Position numbers and translations under genes: made by a program | Source of the DNA: Candidatus Methanomethylicota archaeon | Lineage (GTDB): Archaea > Thermoproteota > Methanomethylicia > Culexarchaeales > Culexarchaeaceae | DNA: 64,000 nt | Reading direction: 5' to 3' | Assembly: GCA_020833005.1 (NCBI GenBank) | Contig: JAJHRD010000002.1 | Span: 1 to 64,000, forward strand | In this document: piece by piece, positions 45,095 to 52,658 of the stretch | Numbering within the stretch: the stretch's first letter is position 1 | How the letters are laid out: each line of letters starts with the position of its first letter | The notes under the pieces: generated by a model | What the model saw: only the letters and a program-made list of their open reading frames with translations | Databases searched by the model: none | Told to the model about the DNA's origin: nothing

Positions 45095-46243
45095 ATGAAG
45101 GCAATAATAATTGGATGCGGCCCAATGGGTCAAGCTGCAGCCATAGAAATGCTAAGAGACAAAGATTTAGAAGAAGTGAGCATATTAGATGTAGATTCAT
45201 CGAAACTTGAAGCAGCAAAGAGTAAACTTAAAGATGAAAGATTAAAAACCACACAAATGAACGTTGAGAAAACCGAGGAGCTAATGAAGATAGTATCAAA
45301 ATACGATTGCGCCATAATAGCTTTACCACACAAACTAGTGGTTAAAGTTGATGAAACATGCATAGATGCAGGGGTAAACACAGTGGACTTAGCATACGAA
45401 CCAGAACAATTGGAATTAAATGGGAAGGCTGAAGATAGGGGGGTCATGCTAATCCCAGGATGCGGTGTAGCCCCAGGATTAAGCAACATACTAGCAAGAT
45501 ACGGTTCATATAGGATGAGTAAAGTTGATGCTATAAAGATAAGGGTTGGAGGGATACCATTAAACCCAAAACCCCCACTAGATTATGGATTATTCTTCTC
45601 CCTAGAAAGCGTGATAAATGAGTATACGAGGCCTGCAAGGATAATAATGGATGGAAGAATGATGCATGTACCGGCACTATCTGGACTTGAAATCATAGAA
45701 GTACCTGAACTGGGCACCCTAGAATGCTTCTACACAGACGGCTTATCAACACTACCACACACCATGGGAAATGTGAGGGAAATGTGGGAGAAGACAATAA
45801 GATGGCCTGGACATGCAGAAAAGATGATGACACTAAGAGAATTGGGATTCTTCGAAAAAACTGGAGTAAAAATAGGCGAACTCGAAGTAAAACCAGTAGA
45901 CCTAACAATAAAAATGCTGAAAGAGAAATTGAAAGAAGAGGAGGATGTGATAGTACTAATAGTTGAAGTTATTGGTTATATGGGGGATGTATATGTGGAA
46001 GCAAAATACAAGCTAATAGACTACTATGATAGGGAATTGAAGGTTACAGCCATGGGCAGAACAACTGGATACACAGCTGCTTTAATAGCGAAAATGATCA
46101 TGAAAGGCAAAGTGAAGGGGAAGGGGGTAATACCACCAGAAAACCTATTAACAAAGGAGGGTATAGAAGAACTATTCAAAGAACTATGGAATAGAGGAAT
46201 TAGAATAGATGAAGAGGTAGTGTACAAGAAGACAAGCTGGTAG
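45095..46243 (+). CDS. Saccharopine/lysine-6-dehydrogenase-like oxidoreductase
   Basis: 382 residues. The Rossmann motif is IIGCGPMGQAAAIEML. YDCAIIALPHKL and VDLAYEPEQLELNG follow, with IPGCGVAPGLSNILARYG typical of the saccharopine dehydrogenase superfamily. The C-terminal domain (about 130-330) is the reductase-like insert. Lysine 6-dehydrogenase, carboxynorspermidine dehydrogenase and saccharopine reductase are all possible; the substrate is not decided by the sequence. It sits alone between tRNA genes and the C/D guide RNA. Confidence 0.82.
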   Translation: MKAIIIGCGPMGQAAAIEMLRDKDLEEVSILDVDSSKLEAAKSKLKDERLKTTQMNVEKTEELMKIVSKYDCAIIALPHKLVVKVDETCIDAGVNTVDLAYEPEQLELNGKAEDRGVMLIPGCGVAPGLSNILARYGSYRMSKVDAIKIRVGGIPLNPKPPLDYGLFFSLESVINEYTRPARIIMDGRMMHVPALSGLEIIEVPELGTLECFYTDGLSTLPHTMGNVREMWEKTIRWPGHAEKMMTLRELGFFEKTGVKIGELEVKPVDLTIKMLKEKLKEEEDVIVLIVEVIGYMGDVYVEAKYKLIDYYDRELKVTAMGRTTGYTAALIAKMIMKGKVKGKGVIPPENLLTKEGIEELFKELWNRGIRIDEEVVYKKTSW

Positions 46244-46349
46244 CTGAGGATCAATAAACCCATGAAAACATTAAGTAAATGGGCATATGGTAGTGAACAT
46301 TCTAAAATTAAAACCCTATCATGGAAGAATTAATAATAATGTATGATGG

Positions 46350-46408
46350 AGGCTCAGCCGGTTGATCCATCATCAACCTTCAGCCAAGGCTGAACTCCTC
46401 ATCGCCAA
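46350..46408 (-). ncRNA. Box C/D guide RNA with two 16S rRNA guides
   Basis: On the minus strand all four boxes occur in order: C box GCGATGA (46405-46399), a 15-base D' guide (46398-46384), D' box CTGA (46383-46380), C' box TTGATGA (46376-46370), a 12-base D guide (46369-46358) and D box CTGA (46357-46354). The D guide TGGATCAACCGG is complementary to CCGGUUGAUCC at the 5' end of archaeal 16S rRNA. The D' guide is complementary to CAAGGCUGAA, the conserved stretch near position 900. Counting five bases from each D box predicts 2'-O-methylation at a U near E. coli position 13 and a G near 902. Confidence 0.85.
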
Positions 46409-46449
46409 AATTAATTTAAATGATTAAGCATAGATAAGTGTTACTGAAT

Positions 46450-46971
46450 CTATGAGTAGAATTCAGGTGAAATCTTATATGTTAAAGCATAGATCAATGC
46501 AGTCTCCCAAGAATCCCTCCTAGTAAGTAGATTCTTAGTTAAAACTCCAATGGCACCAACATCAAGCTTAGTATGGGATAAACCACTTATGGCATCAATG
46601 GCATCACCAAGCTCCATCCCACCCAAAACCATATCAACAACCCTACGTGGCAATGGCATATAACCACCACAACCAAAAGACCAAAAACCACTGGAATCCA
46701 TAATGGCACACCATGAAGAAACAAACCAAACTCCAAACTTCTCAACAACACCACCCTCCATACCCACATAAAGATCTCCAGAGGAAATTTTAGAGGCATT
46801 TAAAGCCCTATTCATAGCTCCACGAATAATTTCATCCTCACCAATAGGAGTATGGGAAACACCACTCCCAACATCCACAGACAACAAATCAAAACTCCCA
46901 AAAACCCTACAAGCAACCCTCCTAACAGCCTCAACCTTAACAGGATTAACAGAGCCAACAACAATCCTCAT
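46450..46971 (-). CDS. Inosine/xanthosine triphosphatase (YjjX/DUF84)
   Basis: 173 residues from ATG 46971 (MRIVVGSVNPVKVEAV). The VGSVNPVKVEAVRR signature, VSHTPIGEDEIIRGAMNRAL and YVGMEGGVV are typical of the DUF84/YjjX family, which hydrolyses non-canonical purine triphosphates such as ITP and XTP to clean the nucleotide pool. It has its own start after a short A/T-rich gap and is transcribed on the same strand as the C/D RNA upstream of it. Confidence 0.88.
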   Translation of the reverse strand: MRIVVGSVNPVKVEAVRRVACRVFGSFDLLSVDVGSGVSHTPIGEDEIIRGAMNRALNASKISSGDLYVGMEGGVVEKFGVWFVSSWCAIMDSSGFWSFGCGGYMPLPRRVVDMVLGGMELGDAIDAISGLSHTKLDVGAIGVLTKNLLTRRDSWETALIYALTYKISPEFYS

Positions 46972-47044
46972 AAACACATCAATAAAGGAAAGAAATATGA
47001 AAGGAAAATTTAAACATTAAGATTTGGAATAAAAGAAGTTGAAG

Positions 47045-47132
47045 GCGGGGGTCGCCAAGCCAGGTCAAAGGCGCAGGGCTTAGGACCCTGTCCCGAAGGG
47101 GTTCGTGGGTTCAAATCCCACCCCCCGCACCA
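47045..47132 (+). tRNA. tRNA-Leu (anticodon TAG)
   Basis: Acceptor GCGGGGG (47045-47051) pairs with CCCCCGC (47122-47128), discriminator A and encoded CCA. Anticodon arm CAGGG-CTTAGGA-CCCTG gives TAG (codon CTA). The long variable arm TCCCGAAGGGG is the class II arm expected for leucine tRNA. T arm GTGGG-TTCAAAT-CCCAC. No intron. An A/T-rich island begins directly downstream. Confidence 0.95.
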
Positions 47133-47389
47133 ATTTAATAAATCATGAATACTAGCTCAGCACATCTCTTATTATTAACACCATTTCTGACAATCGAAGT
47201 AAAGGATAGGGCTCGAGAATGTATTAGAAGAAACCACTTCACAAAATTTCATAATAAGATTCACATCTATCCCATATGGTGCTCAACAAAATACAAATTT
47301 AATACGCCAATAGAGAAAATCCACTAAGTTTGGAGATTCCTAATTTTGCCGTTTATCTGGATTTCATGTCTGGAGAGTACGTAAATTAA

Positions 47390-47982
47390 TTATATTTTTA
47401 ATTTCTCAACTTTATCATATTCAGATTTTCTAAAATAATGTTCTACTGACCAATCCCCCTCTAGGAGAATGATCCTTTTACCTTGATGCCTCATTCCATA
47501 AGCAACTCTAGGTACTTCTCCAAAATGAATGACCCATACCTCAGTATTTTTAGGGATAATTTTTCTAAGTGCATAATGAGTATCATCATTGCTTCTCGCA
47601 TACTCTAAGAGATCATTCCAACATTCAAAATTAATTAAAAAGGCCACCTTACCTCTGAAAACTTTCCTAATATTGTTTACTTTTTCCTCGAATTTTAAAT
47701 AGGTGGGTTCACATTCCAACCAAATCTGCCTTCTTTTCCTTTTCTCGTATTGTTCCGCATATATGTCTGCTCTACATGTAGTTTTATTTTAGAGAAAACT
47801 TTTTCAACCTCTATATCCTTAGCTTTAAAACCTTGCCTTAATAACTCTATAACCCCAGCAACCTTTAAAGCCCAATGCTCAAAACTTTCACCCTTAGACC
47901 ATCTAACAATGCATTCTTCCCTTCCCTTGCTGATTATCGCATGGCTTATAGAAATATTAATTCTTGCCACCGACGCCCTCAT
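47390..47982 (-). pseudogene. Frameshifted PD-(D/E)XK nuclease-like gene
   Basis: Two minus-strand frames join into one plausible protein. The first (from 47982) reads MRASVARINIS...GESFEHWALKVAGVIELLRQ...KVFSKIK. The other resumes with TTCRADIYAEQYEKRKRR, then QIWLECEPTYLK, and continues to the stop near 47390. A helix with E and H, then R-A-D-I-Y, then W-L-E-C-E resembles the E...D...(D/E)xK layout of restriction-type nucleases. The shift lies at a run of four A (plus 47782-47785), where tRNA-Lys could slip back by one base. It is either a programmed frameshift, a decayed gene or a sequencing error. The strand lies in a low-GC stretch next to tRNA-Leu. Confidence 0.55.
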
Positions 47983-48347
47983 ACAAACTCCTCATCTCAA
48001 ATGATCAATAAATACCTTATTATCGATTTTCAACATTTTAAAATTACGATTTCTGTAAAGTTTAATAAGTTAATGCTGGATATAGGTTGTAGCAGTCACT
48101 TATGAAAATTTGATTAATTGTAAAAACTTTAGGGAAAATACTTAATGTTGAGGACTATATTTACAAGGCAACCTAAGTTTTAATCAATACCGTAATCTTA
48201 CCAAGAGGAAAAGTGTGAAAAAATGCGAATTCGGTTGAACTAGTCTGATGCTACAATTAACTTTTAGAAAGAATTTTGTAAATGTTATTTTGGAGTTATG
48301 TTATGATTCAGGGGAGATGGAAGAATAACCAACACAGCATACGTGTA
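47983..48347. other. A/T-rich gene-free stretch
   Basis: About 365 bases, low in G+C, between the frameshifted nuclease-like gene and the methyltransferase. I see no convincing coding frame, tRNA-like fold, repeat array or copy of the neighbouring tRNA-Leu. Promoters for the divergent genes on both sides are expected here, and several A/T-rich elements could serve. Confidence 0.4.
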
Positions 48348-49004
48348 ATGCAGGTTTTTGACAATTTTGTCGAGAGGTATGATGCATGGTTTGACTCACC
48401 CTTTGGAAAATCCGCTTTTGAAATTGAAAGGGCTTGTATAGCATCTCTATGCCGCAATCTTAAGGGGCCTTCACTTGAGATAGGTGTGGGTACAGGACGT
48501 TTCGCGGAGGCTTTGGGAATAGAGTATGGTGTTGATATATCCGTGAGGGCATTGGAGTATGCTAAAAGGCGTGGTATAATTGTTGTGAGGGCATCTGGTG
48601 AGGAGCTACCATTTCCGGATGAATCGTTTAGCTCCATATTCATTATAGTAACTCTATGCTTTGTTGAGAATCCAGAAAAGGTTCTTAGTGAAGCTTCAAG
48701 AGTATTATCGAAAGATGGGAGAATCATTTTAGGATTGATATTAAAGGAAAGTCCATGGGCACAGTTCTACATGAAGAAGGGGGAGGAAGGTAACGTTTTC
48801 TACAGAAACGCGAAATTCTACAGCTTCAATGAGCTGAAGGATATGCTGATAAAGAATGGGTTAAAAATAGTAAATGTATGCTCAACCATCTTCCAGAAGC
48901 CAACAGAAGAACCATTACACTTCGAAGCTCCTAGGAGGGGGTATTATAGGGAAGCTGGATTCATAGCTGTTGAAGCTGGGAGGAAGCCTCCAACCAGCAT
49001 TTAA
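48348..49004 (+). CDS. Class I SAM-dependent methyltransferase
   Basis: About 218 residues from the ATG at 48348 (MQVFDNFVERYDAWFDSPFGK); the frame opens at 48282. Motif I is LEIGVGTGRFAEAL, with GVDIS as the acidic post-I element, then ASGEELPFPDESFSSIFI (motif II) and VLSEASRVLSKDGRIILGL. This is the UbiE/Methyltransf_11 layout. FVERYDAWFD is common in small-molecule methyltransferases. The substrate is unknown. It is convergent with nothing and reads toward the ferritin-VIT1 gene. Confidence 0.85.
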   Translation: MQVFDNFVERYDAWFDSPFGKSAFEIERACIASLCRNLKGPSLEIGVGTGRFAEALGIEYGVDISVRALEYAKRRGIIVVRASGEELPFPDESFSSIFIIVTLCFVENPEKVLSEASRVLSKDGRIILGLILKESPWAQFYMKKGEEGNVFYRNAKFYSFNELKDMLIKNGLKIVNVCSTIFQKPTEEPLHFEAPRRGYYREAGFIAVEAGRKPPTSI

Positions 49005-49154
49005 ACTTTAATTGTGCAACCAACGGAACATTTCCTACATGCTTCGGGGTAAAGAGGGCATATGACTCTCTTACACATTCACTTAGATGGTTCGTTTATA
49101 AGATGAGAGAGCAGTGGCAACATCTTTATTAAATGATTGAGGCATATAGCTTGA

Positions 49155-50030
49155 ATGATGTTAGATAAAAGTGTTGAGAAGGTCATATTAGATGCTCAAA
49201 GGAACGAAATCACGGAGCATTTAATATATGAGCGTTTGTCACGATCAGTGAAAGACCCACATAATAAGGAAGTTTTAAAGCGCATTTCAGATGAAGAGCT
49301 AAGGCACTATAATTTTTGGAAGAAGTATACGCATAGAGATGTTAAGCCTAACATGTGGAAAGTTTGGAAATACTTTTTGATCTCGAAAACTTTTGGGATA
49401 ACTTTTGGAATAAAGCTTATGGAAAATGGGGAAGAGGAGGCTCGAACAACCTATGAAAGAATATCTGAGCTTATACCTGAAGCTAAAAATATTGTGAGGG
49501 ATGAGGATGAACATGAAAGGCAGCTTATGGATTTAATTGATGAGGAAAGGCTTAAGTACGTTGGTTCTATGATCTTAGGGTTGAATGATGCACTGGTGGA
49601 GTTTACTGGTGCCCTTGCAGGCTACACCTTCGCCCTCCCAAACACGCGAATAGTTGCAATGACGGGATTAATTACGGGAGTAGCTGCATCGCTGTCGATG
49701 GCTACATCGGAATACTTGTCAACTAAATCTGAGGGGGATGCTAGAAGCCCTTTGAAGGCAGCATCATACACAGGCATTGCCTACATCATCACAGTCCTAT
49801 TCTTAATAGCACCATACATGATCCTCACAGACGCCTACGTTTGCCTAGGATTGGAAATAATGGATGCAATCATAGTCATCTTCCTATTCACCTTCTACAT
49901 TTCAGTTGCAAGAGATTTACCATTCAAAAAGAGATTTCTAGAAATGGCTGCAATCAGCCTAGGAATAGCAGGCTTAACATTCACCATAGGAGTATTCATA
50001 AGAATATTCTTAAACGTGGAAGTAGATTGA
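49155..50030 (+). CDS. Ferritin-like/VIT1 (CCC1) fusion, iron or manganese transporter
   Basis: 291 residues (ATG at 49155 or 49158). Residues 1-130 are a ferritin-like helical domain with EITEHLIYERLSR, EELRHYNFW and RDEDEHERQLMDLID, which supply Glu and His ligands for a di-iron site. Residues 135-290 form about five membrane helices of the VIT1/CCC1 family (GSMILGLNDALVEFTGALAGYTFAL, then ATSEYLSTKSEGDARSPLKA). Such fusions (MbfA type) bind iron and export it from the cytoplasm. Metal choice is by family analogy. Confidence 0.86.
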   Translation: MMLDKSVEKVILDAQRNEITEHLIYERLSRSVKDPHNKEVLKRISDEELRHYNFWKKYTHRDVKPNMWKVWKYFLISKTFGITFGIKLMENGEEEARTTYERISELIPEAKNIVRDEDEHERQLMDLIDEERLKYVGSMILGLNDALVEFTGALAGYTFALPNTRIVAMTGLITGVAASLSMATSEYLSTKSEGDARSPLKAASYTGIAYIITVLFLIAPYMILTDAYVCLGLEIMDAIIVIFLFTFYISVARDLPFKKRFLEMAAISLGIAGLTFTIGVFIRIFLNVEVD

Positions 50031-50126
50031 TGCCCGATTCATTTGATCATTGAAGGGAAAAAGGAAAACATATATTCCTAATAGGCAAGTGAAATTTAAC
50101 CAAACCTATTTGCAAACATCCTTATA

Positions 50127-50754
50127 TCATCTAAAATTTCGTTCAACAATTTTGAAGAGGAAAAGTGCTACTGAAGACCAGATTAATCCAACTAAGACTC
50201 CTCCAATGACGTCACTTAACCAGTGGACGTTTAGGTATATTCTATCAAAGCAGACTATGAGTATCAATAGGAGAGAGAGGCTTCCAACCAATATCTTAAG
50301 AGGCTTCGACCGTAGGGAGGCACCTTTGAAAATGATGTGTAAAATTATTATTGTGAAGGGGATTATTGATGATGCATGACCACTGGGGGAATGAGTAGCC
50401 TGATTCAGGTATAATCATGTTTGGTGGTCTTGGGGCAGCCACATATAATTTAATGATTTGCGTTGTAATGGCGTTTCCAGCCATGGAGCCAACGAATATT
50501 ATGGCGTCGTAGGAGTAGCCCTTAAAATAGAGTATTATGGCAATGAATATTGATATTAATGTTAACGCATACGTATCGAAGATAATGGAAATCAGTATGG
50601 CAACTTGATCGAAAAATGGAATCCTATATTGCATAATCAACGAGTTTACATAGTTATCCATCTGGGATAACTCAGCTCTAAAGGAAATTAGTATTAAAAG
50701 TAGGATTATGGATGTGAGAAGCACAGCCCCCATTGCTCTCACAGACTTCCCCAT
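50127..50754 (-). pseudogene. PAP2-family lipid phosphatase broken by one base
   Basis: From ATG 50754 the protein has three to four membrane helices and the PAP2 motif 1 (IIKLYVAAPRPPN). It then reaches GYSF and goes out of frame (PQWSC...) at five C (plus 50385-50389). Removing one C restores FPSGHASSIIPFTIIIL (motif 2) and later RIYLNVHWLSDVIGGVLVG (motif 3), ending at TGA 50127. All three catalytic motifs survive, so the loss is recent, a homopolymer sequencing error, or slippage. Function would be dephosphorylation of polyprenyl or lipid phosphates at the outer membrane face. Confidence 0.82.
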
Positions 50755-50956
50755 GGTAAATCACAAAATCAAACAAAGGATACTAAGAATACAAAGTATA
50801 AAGAACTTACTGACACAATTTCTTCACAACCTTAATGTAGGGTTTAATTGGGCAACTTCCATAATTAAGGTGAGTAAATTTATACTATCATAATCAATGA
50901 AGTATTTTGCAAGAATTATTCTTAATAAAAATTGATGTGTATTAGAAATTTATTTT

Positions 50957-51130
50957 TCATTCACTTCTCTTTCTGGCTACGTAGTATACTATTGTTTGGT
51001 ATGCTGGTAGCACCGCAGGCCTTTCTTCAAATGTAACTTTCCCACTTAACTCATCAGCTTAGATAGTATATTCTCCAGCTTTATCTTTCGGCGTGTAGAG
51101 CCTATTGCTGAAAAGTAAATTGAGATTTGA
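50957..51130 (-). pseudogene. C-terminal gene remnant with in-frame stop
   Basis: On the minus strand one frame reads NLLFSNRLYTPKDKAGEYTI, a TAA (51059-51061), then ADELSGKVTFEERPAVLPAY and QTIVYYVARKRSE before the TGA at 50957. The amino-acid pattern looks like the end of a real enzyme rather than chance. No start or earlier part is visible upstream, which is taken up by the URO-D-like gene. I cannot name the family. The stretch 50755-51250 otherwise holds only A/T-rich spacer. Confidence 0.45.
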
Positions 51131-51250
51131 GGAATGCAATTATCTACTGCAGCCGAAATTTATGAAGCCAATATAAGATACCATTCCTCACGGGAGAAAC
51201 TGAAAATTTTAGGGGTAAACACATTTCATTTAACAAAAATTAATTCACGT

Positions 51251-52399
51251 TTAAGTGACTTGAATTTTTAATTCTCGTAGAAAATCCTTTCGCCCATATT
51301 TCCTCGCAGCTGCAATCATAGCATCTATGTTTTCTGGTGGAACATCCTTTAAAACTGGGGATCCCGTGCCTAACACGAAGCCCCCACCTGGAGCAAGTTT
51401 TAGGATCATTTCCTTCACCCTCTCCTCCACTTCCATTGGGCTTTTCCTCAAGACGTTTATTGTGTCAAAATTTCCGAAGAGGCATGCCCTCCCCTTTAAT
51501 ATACTCCTAATGCGGGGCATATCAATTTTGAATCCCTTCTTATCCTCTTCAAAGGCGAATGCATGCGCATTTATGGAGGCAATCTTCTCTATTACGGGCA
51601 TTGCGTTGCCGCAGAAATAGAGAATTGTGTATACGCCTAAACGCTTAAGCTCATTAATCTCCATCTTCTCGTATGGTAAAGCTATTTCCTCAAAATGTTT
51701 GGGGGAGATTGTGCTGGCATCGGCGAAAACCTCCTCGACCCAGAAGGCTTCAGCTCCAGCTTCAATTAATGCTTTCGCCTCCTCAATGTATCTCCTCACA
51801 ACCAGTTCAGAGAGTTTTTTAATTAAGTCTGGACGTTTGCGTAGGCATAACGCAGTTTCCTTTAAACCCAATCTACAAACGACTTCGCCGAAGGGGGCTC
51901 CTATAATCGCCGTTACCAAAGCTACTTTCCCAACCTTCTGTGAAACAATCTTTGCAACTTCACATCTTCCACTCCTCAATATCTCTTTATAATCCTCTAT
52001 TTCTGATTCCATTCGCTCAATAGCTTCATCCACCTTTAAATCTCCGAAACCTAACCATGACCCATAAACTGGAGTATCATCCTTTGGGAGGAGACATACA
52101 AGTCGACCATCACGTTTATCCAGCAACTCATATCTATCACCCTTATCAACAATTCGAACACTTTCAAGCCAATTTTTCGGCTCATATAAACCAACCATTA
52201 CCCAATTATACCTAAACCTTTCAAAAGCATTTATGAGCACCTTAGCCTTCAACTCACTTGAACCCAAAATAAACTCAGAAATCTTCAACCCAAACAATTT
52301 AGGTGCATAATTATCAGATATATATGGAGCAACCGGGACAACTTCAGGTTCTCCAAGGTTCAATGCCTCGATAATATCCTTTCTTAAATTACGCTCCAT
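51251..52399 (-). CDS. Uroporphyrinogen decarboxylase-family (MtaA-like) protein
   Basis: 382 residues from ATG 52399 (MERNLRKDIIEALNLGEPEV); the frame opens at 52423. The TIM-barrel URO-D family is recognised by the LNLGEPEVVPV opening, VTAIIGAPFGEVVCRLG, AKALIEAGAEAFWVEEVFAD and GTGSPVLKDVPPENIDAMIAAAR. It resembles methylcobamide:CoM methyltransferases. However, the zinc ligands of that group (His-x-Cys-Gly and a Gly-Cys-Gly) are replaced by YFCGN and TGSPV, so two of three are missing. It may act on another methyl donor, or be a scaffold. A palindrome lies just upstream of its probable promoter. Confidence 0.72.
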   Translation of the reverse strand: MERNLRKDIIEALNLGEPEVVPVAPYISDNYAPKLFGLKISEFILGSSELKAKVLINAFERFRYNWVMVGLYEPKNWLESVRIVDKGDRYELLDKRDGRLVCLLPKDDTPVYGSWLGFGDLKVDEAIERMESEIEDYKEILRSGRCEVAKIVSQKVGKVALVTAIIGAPFGEVVCRLGLKETALCLRKRPDLIKKLSELVVRRYIEEAKALIEAGAEAFWVEEVFADASTISPKHFEEIALPYEKMEINELKRLGVYTILYFCGNAMPVIEKIASINAHAFAFEEDKKGFKIDMPRIRSILKGRACLFGNFDTINVLRKSPMEVEERVKEMILKLAPGGGFVLGTGSPVLKDVPPENIDAMIAAARKYGRKDFLRELKIQVT

Positions 52400-52430
52400 A
52401 CACCAGTATAAATGGATCTCCACTACTTAT

Positions 52431-52451
52431 CTCTTTCCGATGCGGAAAGAG
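52431..52451. promoter_or_regulatory. Perfect palindrome upstream of URO-D-like gene
   Basis: CTCTTTCC (52431-52438) and GGAAAGAG (52444-52451) form an 8-base perfect inverted repeat around the 5-base spacer GATGC. It lies 32-52 bases upstream of the ATG at 52399, just above a TATA-like ATAAGT. The position suits an activator or repressor site in front of a leaderless transcript. Confidence 0.45.
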
Positions 52452-52658
52452 CATAGTGAAATGACATTGGTGAAGTTGAATGAATAAAGGACTTGCGTAA
52501 AATGAAGGTTGGAAGAATCATTTATAATTTGATTATTGCAAGGAGGTATTGTGGCAAATAAACTACAAACTTTACTAAATTTGCAGACTTAACCTTAATG
52601 GAAACAATATTATCCACTATGACTGAGGATATATAAGGTTTATTGTATATGTGCCTTA

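Noticed and set aside
47145-47327. 60-codon frame just downstream of tRNA-Leu
   Set aside because: It has no recognisable motif, odd composition and no ribosome-binding site or promoter of note; I found no integrase similarity and treat it as chance.
52452-52658. Spacer between the URO-D-like gene and MATE gene
   Set aside because: Read on both strands; no coding frame with motifs, tRNA fold or guide-RNA boxes found.
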